A program made the position numbers and the translations under genes. Of a stretch of DNA of 14,613 nucleotides, positions 1 to 6,255 are shown piece after piece. The notes under the pieces were generated by a model. It was given only the letters and a program-made list of their open reading frames with translations, had not been told where the DNA came from and made no database searches. The number at the start of each line of letters is the position of its first letter. Within the stretch, counting starts at the first letter, position 1. This stretch comes from Bacillota bacterium (GTDB taxonomy: Bacteria; Bacillota; Clostridia; Oscillospirales; Ruminococcaceae). Where the stretch lies: positions 1 to 14,613 of the forward strand of contig JAEWRN010000001.1 in NCBI GenBank assembly GCA_023460035.1. Direction: 5' to 3'.

Positions 1-957
1 GGTTTCCTTGCCGGAGCCGCTTTGGACAGCAGACTTGCGGACCATATTTTTTACATAGCATCCGTGTTTTTGGCCTATTATTTCTTGAAAAGATATGTAG
101 CCGGATCTGTTCGGCAGTTGATGGAAAAGTCCACGAAATCCTGCTTATTTTTAGGCGGAGTCCCGCTTTTTTACTATCTGTTCGACTACACGACCGCCAT
201 CTACACCGATGTGCTTTACAGCGGCACCGAATGGGCGGTGCAGTTCATGCCCTCAACCATATCCGTTTTCTATTTTGTGTTTGTGATCCTTTACTACGCT
301 GAGACACAAAAACAGGCAAGCCTTCAAAGAGAAAAAGATATGTTGGATGCACAGTTTAGATTGGCGCAGACAGAGTTTGCTTCTCTGCGGCAGTTACAGC
401 AGAACGCCGCATCCTATCGGCATGATATGCGCCACCATTTTGCGCTTTTACAGGGACTGGCCTCCAAGGAACACATAGAGGGGATTAAAGAGTACCTACG
501 AACTGCCCAGTCCGACATGGATGCCATCACGCCCATACGCTTTTGCGAAAATGAAACCGTCAACCTGATTTTGTCCGCTTTCGCTGCGAAAGCGAAGCAG
601 GGGTCAGTCTTGCTGACGATCGATGCGAAGCTACCGGACTTGCTTCCTTTCAGCGATACTGAGCTTTGCTCGCTTTTGTCAAACTCTTTGGAAAATGCTA
701 TCCATGCCTGTGAACAGATACCTGACAGCAACAAACGCATCATCCGGTTGCGTATGTATTCTAAAAATAATAAGTTGTGCATTGATCTACACAATAGCTA
801 TCAGGTAGAGCCAATATTCCAGCAGGGGCTTCCAGTATCACAAGAACAGGGGCATGGCTTTGGCACAAAAAGCATAGCTCATATCGTGGAAAAGCATGGC
901 GGTGTATTTCAGTTTTCGGTTAAGGATTGCTTGTTTATATTTCAGGCAACTGCATAA
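1..957 (+). CDS. GHKL (AgrC-like) sensor histidine kinase, 5' end cut by window edge
   Basis: The frame is open from base 1, so the gene starts outside the window; the TTG at 22 is only the first start-like codon inside it. The visible 318 codons give about three hydrophobic segments (roughly residues 8-25, 41-56 and 76-93 counting from that TTG), a linker likely to form a coiled coil (about 98-130), then the kinase core. The H-box is SYRHDMRHHF with the likely phospho-accepting His134. The N-box is LLSNSLENAIHAC (about 218-230) and the G-box is GHGFGTKSIAHIV (about 277-289). This arrangement is typical of the HATPase_c_5 group that senses peptides or cell-surface cues and phosphorylates LytTR-type response regulators. 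The partner regulator is not visible and would lie upstream. The downstream side is gene debris, so the kinase may belong to a different, older element than the transposon that follows. Confidence 0.9.
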   Translation, partial: GFLAGAALDSRLADHIFYIASVFLAYYFLKRYVAGSVRQLMEKSTKSCLFLGGVPLFYYLFDYTTAIYTDVLYSGTEWAVQFMPSTISVFYFVFVILYYAETQKQASLQREKDMLDAQFRLAQTEFASLRQLQQNAASYRHDMRHHFALLQGLASKEHIEGIKEYLRTAQSDMDAITPIRFCENETVNLILSAFAAKAKQGSVLLTIDAKLPDLLPFSDTELCSLLSNSLENAIHACEQIPDSNKRIIRLRMYSKNNKLCIDLHNSYQVEPIFQQGLPVSQEQGHGFGTKSIAHIVEKHGGVFQFSVKDCLFIFQATA

Positions 958-961
958 TTTC

Positions 962-1150
962 TTAATTAGCCCTGTTCTCTACGATATTCATTCCTGCCTG
1001 CCAAATCCTTTCCAATAGGCTGTAGAGTAGCCATGCTGTATTCTCTGCTACTTTTGCACGGTAGTTTTTCAGGGAAGCTATGATCTGGCAGTCTTTCGTT
1101 TCTCCTTCAGGAATCCTGTCGCAGTAGTCCGTTTTGTAGTTTTCCTTGCT
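962..1150 (-). pseudogene. Remnant of a DUF6076-like zinc-finger gene (3' part)
   Basis: Reading the minus strand from about 1150 to the stop at 962-964 gives a peptide beginning SKENYKTDYCDRIPEGETKD, followed by C, Q and I and a lysine-rich helix. No start codon fits it. The signature YCDRI-x7-C-Q matches the zinc-finger half of the intact DUF6076-like gene 0.5 kb away (YCDRI-x6-C-K-Q), and the two share 14 identical bases (1113-1126 and 1784-1797). The first CxxC pair is absent and the C-terminal end looks out of register, so this is read as a decayed paralogue rather than a working gene. It lies convergent to the kinase, with only a few bases between the two stop codons. Confidence 0.6.
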
Positions 1151-1166
1151 AAAGGAGGGCGAGAAT

Positions 1167-1444
1167 ATGCCAAACAGATTAGATGACCTGTATCATAACT
1201 TTTATAAACCACAGGAGTTTGCAAAGCTTAAATCTTCTATTTAGGAAAATCACAAAATCCTAATTGACAGGCTGACAAACCACCCCTACAGCCAGACATT
1301 CGCTCCGTGTCGGCACTTGTGGATAATGGTCAAAAACAGGGATACCTGTTAGGCTTCGGCTGGGTGGACTATATGGGTGAAAATGAGGTTATCTATTGCG
1401 AGGATATGTACGAGAACGGCAACAAGGTTGGAATTATGGACTGA
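1167..1444 (+). pseudogene. Fragments of one or two small genes (stop at 1242, then frame change)
   Basis: An ATG at 1167 with a good ribosome site (AAAGGAGGG at 1151-1159) starts a 25-codon peptide, MPNRLDDLYHNFYKPQEFAK and five more residues, ended by TAG at 1242-1244. Reading through the stop continues plausibly (ENHKILIDRLTN) to about 1282. From about 1283 a different frame becomes protein-like and runs to TGA 1442-1444, including QKQGYLLGFGWVDYMGENEV. The first part resembles short DUF6809-like mobile-element proteins, but this is a weak impression. The second part is not recognised. It may be a separate gene tail joined by deletion. Neither is likely to be functional. Confidence 0.45.
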
Positions 1445-1454
1445 CCCACATAGC

Positions 1455-1493
1455 ACAAAAGCTGAGAGAACGCATTGTTCCCTCAGCTTTTGT
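1455..1493. terminator. Hairpin terminator between debris and DUF6076 gene
   Basis: A 12-bp perfect inverted repeat pairs ACAAAAGCTGAG (1455-1466) with CTCAGCTTTTGT (1482-1493). Inside it, after one mismatch, GAAC (1468-1471) can pair with GTTC (1477-1480). The A-rich left and T-rich right arms allow termination in both directions. The minus-strand stop codon (1483-1485) lies inside the right arm. Confidence 0.6.
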
Positions 1494-2574
1494 TGTCATA
1501 AAATTTTGTACTGTACTCAAGTGCTTTTATCAGTTCCCCACCATCAAGTTTACCTGCTTTGTAGTCAAGCCTTAACTGGGAAGCATGAGATGACCAATGT
1601 CTAAATTCTTCTTCTGTGATACTGTTTGTTTCCCTATCAGAATCCCAAGCATCAATGCGATAATACCTTGAATACATTCGGTTATAAATGGTTTGGAACT
1701 GTTGCAAATAGATATCTTCCTCAACCGACTTATTAAACTTCAGCTTTGCTCCAATCTGCTTACAGGTGCGATTGTTTTGATAAATCCTGTCGCAGTATTC
1801 TCGTTTACGCTTATCGGCAAGTACAAAATATTTATCACACAAAGCACAACGTTTGATACGAATACCACGCTTAAGCATTTCCATAAACTCTAAGTACAGC
1901 ATTTCTTCCAAGGTTTGAATCGCAAAATAGCTTGCCATATTGATTGGCGTTTGGCTGTCCCTGTGGATATTAGTAAGCTCCTTTTTCATATCAACTTCGT
2001 TAGGATCAGAATATCGGATAACTCTGCTTTTATCAAATTCGCCATAACTCATTGGTGCAATGCCATATCGTGTTCTAAGCATATAGCGGTTAAAGGTTGG
2101 AAAGTTGTTTCCGAAAATCAAAAAACGCTCTGGCAAGGTATATTCATTCAGCACTTCATCAGATAAGCAAATTTCCAGTGCGGTGCGATAGGTGTTTTGT
2201 AAATCCACATAGTAATGGAACATATGGATAATAGAGTCCACCTGTTCATCTTTGCTTTTATCAGAGCCATAAAAAGTCAACACCATTTGGCTGTTGAGAA
2301 AAAACTGCACATAGGGGTGTTTGTCCTTCAGCAAATCAACAATGTACCACAGCTTATTTTTAATATCTTCAAAGTTGCTCGATACCGATTTGGTGTCGAG
2401 CTTTTTTAGTTCCTCTAAGCACTCTGAAAAATCAAGCTCACAAAACTCTACAACACATTTGCCAATGTCCTTTAGTTGTTCAAAACGATTGGAAGTTGGG
2501 CTTTCATCAAAGAAAACATTCAGATTATTGGTTTTGTCTGTAAACACTCGTGCTAACGGATATGTAATGTCCAT
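1483..2574 (-). CDS. DUF6076-like zinc-finger protein of mobilizable elements
   Basis: The 363-aa protein is a soluble, mixed helical protein with no signal peptide or membrane segment. The start at 2574 is preferred to the upstream ATG at 2586 because a strong GGAGGT lies four bases before the second ATG, overlapping the upstream start. A four-cysteine zinc-knuckle candidate lies at about residues 243-271: CALC, then YCDRI, then a C followed by KQIG. The family is assigned from memory of proteins of unknown function that sit next to RepA/MobC/relaxase modules in Clostridia. The role is unknown; the zinc finger and position, divergent from the ATPase gene, suggest nucleic-acid binding or control of the element. 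It is AT-rich like the rest of the module. A decayed relative lies at 962-1150. Confidence 0.7.
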   Translation of the reverse strand: MDITYPLARVFTDKTNNLNVFFDESPTSNRFEQLKDIGKCVVEFCELDFSECLEELKKLDTKSVSSNFEDIKNKLWYIVDLLKDKHPYVQFFLNSQMVLTFYGSDKSKDEQVDSIIHMFHYYVDLQNTYRTALEICLSDEVLNEYTLPERFLIFGNNFPTFNRYMLRTRYGIAPMSYGEFDKSRVIRYSDPNEVDMKKELTNIHRDSQTPINMASYFAIQTLEEMLYLEFMEMLKRGIRIKRCALCDKYFVLADKRKREYCDRIYQNNRTCKQIGAKLKFNKSVEEDIYLQQFQTIYNRMYSRYYRIDAWDSDRETNSITEEEFRHWSSHASQLRLDYKAGKLDGGELIKALEYSTKFYDNKS

Positions 2575-2664
2575 AAAAACCTCCATTGTAAAGAATAGAT
2601 TAAAACTAAATTCAATTCTTTTAATTCACGATATAAGCATACCACAACTTATTCTAAAATGAAA

Positions 2665-2682
2665 GTACAGAGTTAACTGTAC
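2665..2682. promoter_or_regulatory. 18-bp palindrome, candidate operator
   Basis: GTACAG (2665-2670) and CTGTAC (2677-2682) form a perfect 6-bp inverted repeat separated by AGTTAA, whose central bases also read GTTAAC. It lies in the divergent intergenic region between the DUF6076-like gene and the AAA ATPase gene, the expected place for a site that controls both. The binding protein is unknown. Confidence 0.4.
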
Positions 2683-2700
2683 CTTGAAAATTGAATGATC

Positions 2701-2786
2701 GTCCAAGGAATGATACTACGCCACGACCTCTGATGAGCGAGCGTAAAGACAACGGAGAAAACCTCAGTTAGGAACTGTCCTTGGGT
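2701..2786 (+). other. Possible structured leader upstream of the AAA ATPase gene
   Basis: CCAAGGA (2703-2709) pairs perfectly with TCCTTGG (2778-2784), and two outer G-U pairs extend it to 9 bp around a 68-nt interior. The interior has weaker local pairings: ACGC 2718-2721 with GCGT 2741-2744, and CTC 2728-2730 with GAG 2735-2737. It ends about 40 bases before the ATPase start. It could be an RNA leader or a DNA replication/transfer structure; no known riboswitch or ribozyme class is recognised. Confidence 0.3.
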
Positions 2787-2826
2787 AGAACGGCAAATTA
2801 AAAATCGAAATGTAAAGGAGATTGAA

Positions 2827-3900
2827 ATGAAAGAATTTAAAACAATGACCGGCGATGAAATAATGAATACCCCCTTACCACAAACAAATTTTGTAGTGTC
2901 AGAGCTGTTACCGACAGGAGTTCACATATTAGGTGGTGCTCCTAAGATTGGAAAGAGCTGGCTAATGCTTTGGATGTGCCTCCAAATTTCAAAAGGCCAA
3001 AAGGTATGGGACTACGACACGAGAAAAGGTACGGTGTTGTATTTATGTTTAGAAGATAGCTACACACGAATACAAAACAGACTGTTTGAAATTACCGATG
3101 ATGCACCTGACAATTTACATTTTTCCGTGATGGCTGAAAATGTTGAAAATGGTCTTGCAGATCAGATTGAAGCCTTTGTTTCTCGATATGAAGATACAAA
3201 TTTAATTGTAATTGATACCCTGCAAAACATTCGTATGAGTGGTGATGGCAGCAATAGCTATGCGGACGATTACAGAGAACTGAAAATTCTCCGCGAGATT
3301 TCAAACAAACACAATATTGCAATACTACTTGTTCACCATTTGCGAAAATCAAAGGATGATGACCCAATGAATATGCTGTCCGGAACAACAGGAATTAGCG
3401 GTGCAGTTGACACTGTGTTTATTCTAAATCGTAAAAAGAGAACTGAAAGATTAGCAACGCTTTTTTGCAGTGGCAGAGATATTGAATCTAAAGAATTCAG
3501 TTTAGAAATGGACAGCAATTTTATTTGGCAAAAGCTTGATGATCAACAAGCTGAAGTTAAATTTAAAGAGGTCGATGAGTTTGTAAAATGTGTCATTCAC
3601 TATTTTTGTTTCTCTGCAAGTAACGCTGAGTTTATCGGAACAGCAACAGAGTTGTCTAATTTGTTTGAAACGAAGTATGAAAAATATTTTGCTTCTACAA
3701 CGATTAAAAAGAAACTTTTAAAAAATCATAGTTTGTTTTTTGAACATGGCATCACCATTGAATTCAAGCGAACCCATATCGATAAAATCATTCACATAAA
3801 AGGTAGTGCAACGATTATTGATGCGGATATTGCGTTCGGTGCGTCGGTAGAACAGGACATTACAGGTGGACTAATTTCACCGTACGCACTGGACGCATAA
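2827..3900 (+). CDS. RepA-like AAA ATPase (AAA_25, hexameric helicase type)
   Basis: The 357-aa protein belongs to the RecA-fold RepA/AAA_25 group, which includes plasmid replicative helicases. Walker A is GGAPKIGKSW (about 36-45). Walker B is LIVIDTLQ (about 126-133), followed by SGDGSNSYADDYRELK and VHHLRKSKDDDP (about 169-180), a typical family signature. Residues after about 245 form a variable C-terminal domain that may bind DNA or partner proteins. The ribosome site AAAGGAG sits six bases before ATG. In mobilizable elements such genes lie directly upstream of oriT and mobC, so the likely job is unwinding or copying the circular form of the element. Replication has not been shown, and no primase gene is present here. 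Confidence 0.85.
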   Translation: MKEFKTMTGDEIMNTPLPQTNFVVSELLPTGVHILGGAPKIGKSWLMLWMCLQISKGQKVWDYDTRKGTVLYLCLEDSYTRIQNRLFEITDDAPDNLHFSVMAENVENGLADQIEAFVSRYEDTNLIVIDTLQNIRMSGDGSNSYADDYRELKILREISNKHNIAILLVHHLRKSKDDDPMNMLSGTTGISGAVDTVFILNRKKRTERLATLFCSGRDIESKEFSLEMDSNFIWQKLDDQQAEVKFKEVDEFVKCVIHYFCFSASNAEFIGTATELSNLFETKYEKYFASTTIKKKLLKNHSLFFEHGITIEFKRTHIDKIIHIKGSATIIDADIAFGASVEQDITGGLISPYALDA

Positions 3901-4295
3901 CCTCCTACTGTTGCCCACTGTTTGCCCCTGTGTGGGCTTTACAAAGAGAGGCAGAGAGTAATGCCATAATCGCTTTTGAGAGCAAGCTGCGCCGACTGTC
4001 ATAGGCGAATTTGACACTCAAAACACCTTATAGGGCAGTACCCTCACTAAAGGTATACATGTGAAAACTCAAGGCGACAGCAAGCGATTTTGATCAAGGT
4101 TGCACCGCTGGCGATATTGCCTTTTTCTGTGATAACACCAAATATTCGCATGGTGGTGGCTACGCTTTTTCCCACCTCGGGTGGGGCGAGCAGAGCAGGC
4201 GTGTATACGCCCGCAACTCGCCACCTTTCGGGCAGAAGCCCGTGCCCACTTTACGAGGGTTAAAATTCCCAAATAGCAAGGAGATGAAATAACCA
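3901..4295 (+). other. Probable origin of transfer (oriT) region
   Basis: These 395 bases lie between the ATPase and mobC and have no convincing gene. They hold an ordered set of hairpins: GCCCAC/GTGGGC (within about 3913-3938), CCCACC-TCG-GGTGGG (4171-4185), GGCGT-GTAT-ACGCC (4198-4211) and CGGGC-AGAA-GCCCG (4229-4242). The last is followed directly by TGCCCACTTTACGAGGG. A hairpin followed by such a conserved-looking single-strand segment, immediately before mobC and the relaxase, is the usual form of a relaxase nick region. The nick site itself cannot be fixed from sequence alone. The most likely oriT core is about 4165-4275. Confidence 0.5.
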
Positions 4296-4760
4296 ATGAA
4301 AGATAAATTTGAAACCTTTAGAGCCAGTGAAAAGGAACGGCAGGAACTGAAACTCAGGGCGAAAAAAGCCAAGATGAGCAAATCTGATTATATTCGTCAC
4401 TGCGTTTTCAACAAGGAAATTACTGTTATTGATGGCTTAGATGATTTTGCTAAACAACTGAAAGCTATCGGAAATAACCTAAATCAGCTAACTACAAGAG
4501 CTAATATGGGGCATTTTGAAGTAGCCAATTTAGCAGAAACCAAGGAGCAGTTGGGTAAAATATATGAGCAGCTTACAACTCTTTGCAGACATGAACCTGT
4601 GGAACAGGTAGCTGAATTTGTAAAGGATGAAGAAAGTAATTTAGTTGTTGAAACGAAGAATCCGCCTGTTGCCAACCAAATAAGTCAAGAAGTTTTGCCC
4701 ATATCTGAGATTGAGAATGAAAGAAAAGGTTTCTTTGCATTCTTAGACAGGAGGTCTTAA
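4296..4760 (+). CDS. mobC: MobC-like mobilization accessory protein
   Basis: The 154-aa protein has a ribbon-helix-helix-like N-terminus (FRASEKERQELKLRAKKAKM, then SKSDYIRHCVF, about residues 8-38). The MobC signature AIGNNLNQLTTRANMGH follows (about 57-73), then a helical segment and a poorly conserved acidic tail. MobC proteins bind oriT, help melt the DNA and recruit the relaxase to form the relaxosome in the donor cell. AAGGAG precedes the ATG by about 12 bases, a rather long spacing. The stop overlaps the relaxase start by one base (TAATG), so the two are translationally linked. Its own upstream region is the candidate oriT, so it may also repress its operon. The symbol is by family, not orthology. 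Confidence 0.85.
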   Translation: MKDKFETFRASEKERQELKLRAKKAKMSKSDYIRHCVFNKEITVIDGLDDFAKQLKAIGNNLNQLTTRANMGHFEVANLAETKEQLGKIYEQLTTLCRHEPVEQVAEFVKDEESNLVVETKNPPVANQISQEVLPISEIENERKGFFAFLDRRS

Positions 4761-5920
4761 TGGCAACAGTCAACTACATTCCCTACAAAAAGCAATCAGC
4801 ATTCACCATGCGTGGTGTGATGATGTATGTCTGCTTGAAAGAAAAAACGCTCTTAAAAAACGAAGGCTATCAGCTAATCACAGGGCAAAACTGCTGTGCC
4901 GAAACGGCACTTTCAGAATTCACCGCCACAAAAGCACGATACAAAAAGAATGACCAAGTGCAATTTTATCATTACACACAGAGTTTTAAGGTGGGTTTAG
5001 ATATCGCTCCACAGCAGGCACACGAAATTGCATTGGAGTTTGCAAATAAAAACTATCCCGATTTTGAAGTTTTAGTAGCAACACACACCGATGCACCGCA
5101 CATTCACTCCCACTTTATTATCAACTCGGTCAGCTTTGAGCATGGTAGAAAGCTACATCAGACACCGCATACCTTGCGTGAATTGAGATTATCTTCCGAC
5201 GAAATTTGCCAAGACCATGGCTTTGAAATCCTGCCAACATACACCTTTGGCAGAAGTAAAACTCCAAGCCGTGCTCAGCGTAAGGCACACGAACGAGGTG
5301 ATAGCTGGAAAGATCAGCTCCAACAAGCTATTGAGTTTGCCATGACACGAAGCTCCGATAAGGAAGATTTTATCTTTAATATGGAGCGACAAGGCTATTT
5401 TGTTAAGTGGACAGATACACGAAAAACCATCACCTACACCTGTCCCAACGGAAAACCTTGCCGTGACGATAGGCTCTTTGGTAACAAATTTTCCAAGGTC
5501 AATATGGAATTAGAGTTCGATTACAGGCAGCAGAAAAAAGAGATTGATGAGGAAACAGGTTGGGAGTACGAGCGTAAACAATATGAAAATCAACACCACA
5601 GACAGGCACAACAGGAGATTTACAAGCCGAGAAACACAAGCAAACAGCTAATAAACGAGCTTTTGCGAAACCTCCGATTTCTCGAAAAAGGTGTCAGTGA
5701 AGATGATGAGCTGGAAACGATCACTTACCTTGCAACCCTAACGGCATTGTCCTTTGCTGGGGTATATATTTTGCTTGCGGCAATGTCCAACAGCCACTCA
5801 CAAGATGAACTGGATGACCAAGATGTAACCGATTATATAGAAAAGCTAAAACAGGAGCCTGAAAATTGTATCGACTATGAGGAAGAACAGGAACAGGGCT
5901 TCACTATGACGATGATGTAA
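4760..5920 (+). CDS. MobA/VirD2-type relaxase, short, with C-terminal membrane segment
   Basis: The 386-aa protein is a Relaxase-family (PF03432) DNA-nicking enzyme. It cuts one strand at oriT, stays covalently attached and pilots the strand to the recipient. The likely catalytic tyrosine is Tyr23 in MYVCLKEKT. The metal-binding motif is THTDAPHIHSHFIINSV with His109, Asp111, His114, His116 and His118. Residues 1-260 form the relaxase and DNA-recognition part. A hydrophobic stretch at about 322-341 (YLATLTALSFAGVYILLAAM) could span the membrane, followed by a strongly acidic end. The length is at the short end of the family and there is no helicase or primase domain. It is translated from the TAATG overlap with mobC. 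The membrane segment may tether the relaxosome near a helper secretion channel; that is inference. Confidence 0.88.
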   Translation: MATVNYIPYKKQSAFTMRGVMMYVCLKEKTLLKNEGYQLITGQNCCAETALSEFTATKARYKKNDQVQFYHYTQSFKVGLDIAPQQAHEIALEFANKNYPDFEVLVATHTDAPHIHSHFIINSVSFEHGRKLHQTPHTLRELRLSSDEICQDHGFEILPTYTFGRSKTPSRAQRKAHERGDSWKDQLQQAIEFAMTRSSDKEDFIFNMERQGYFVKWTDTRKTITYTCPNGKPCRDDRLFGNKFSKVNMELEFDYRQQKKEIDEETGWEYERKQYENQHHRQAQQEIYKPRNTSKQLINELLRNLRFLEKGVSEDDELETITYLATLTALSFAGVYILLAAMSNSHSQDELDDQDVTDYIEKLKQEPENCIDYEEEQEQGFTMTMM

Positions 5921-5933
5921 GGAGATTGAATAT

Positions 5934-6182
5934 TTGAAGAAAAATGAAAATATAAACACAGGATTTTACGAAGAAACCATGCCCCTTATCTACAACGATG
6001 GCAACACGGCACGAACGATTTATCGTGATACGGCAGTTACTATCAATGATGCAGAGTATTTTACCGAGCGAAAAATGGTGATAGATGGAAAGAACTTTTA
6101 TGTGAAATCCATCTTTCCTATGATACCAAAATCTACTCCTACCAGAGAACTAATTGCTTTGGTAGACAGCGAAAAAGAATAA
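5934..6182 (+). CDS. TnpW-like small transposon protein
   Basis: The 82-aa protein starts at TTG, with AAGGAG nine bases upstream; the same leader AAGGAGATTGAA precedes the AAA ATPase gene. The C-terminal half has the pattern ERKMVIDGKNFYVKSIFP, then KSTPTRELIALV, similar to TnpW proteins (a basic strand-turn-strand followed by S/T-x-T...LI) that are usually encoded between relaxase and large serine recombinase. Its function in these elements is not established; a recombination accessory factor has been assumed. It begins 14 bases after the relaxase stop, so it belongs to the same transcript. Assignment is by pattern and position, and the N-terminal half is longer than I would expect for the family. 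Confidence 0.6.
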   Translation: MKKNENINTGFYEETMPLIYNDGNTARTIYRDTAVTINDAEYFTERKMVIDGKNFYVKSIFPMIPKSTPTRELIALVDSEKE

Positions 6183-6202
6183 AAAACAATAGACTTGTAG
6201 CA

Positions 6203-6237
6203 CTGAATAGGGTATGTTTGTGTTACCGTATTCAGTT
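6203..6237 (+). promoter_or_regulatory. Stem-loop just upstream of the recombinase ribosome site
   Basis: ACTGAATA (6203-6210) pairs perfectly with TATTCAGT (6230-6237). After one G-G mismatch, GGTA (6212-6215) pairs with TACC (6225-6228), leaving a 9-nt loop. The hairpin ends about five bases before the AAAGGAG of the recombinase gene, so it may limit transcription or translation of the recombinase. Only a short T stretch follows, so it is not a standard terminator. Confidence 0.5.
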
Positions 6238-6255
6238 TGTCGGAAAGGAGCTAAC

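Noticed and set aside
2727..2766. CTGATGAG followed by GAGAAAACC, resembling hammerhead ribozyme core
   Set aside because: The required stem II closing pair before GAAA and a consistent stem III/cleavage triplet cannot be drawn, so the core is not met.
6214..6255. Longer N-terminus for the serine recombinase
   Set aside because: The added residues are translated from the hairpin and ribosome site region, and the ATG at 6256 has a much better ribosome site.
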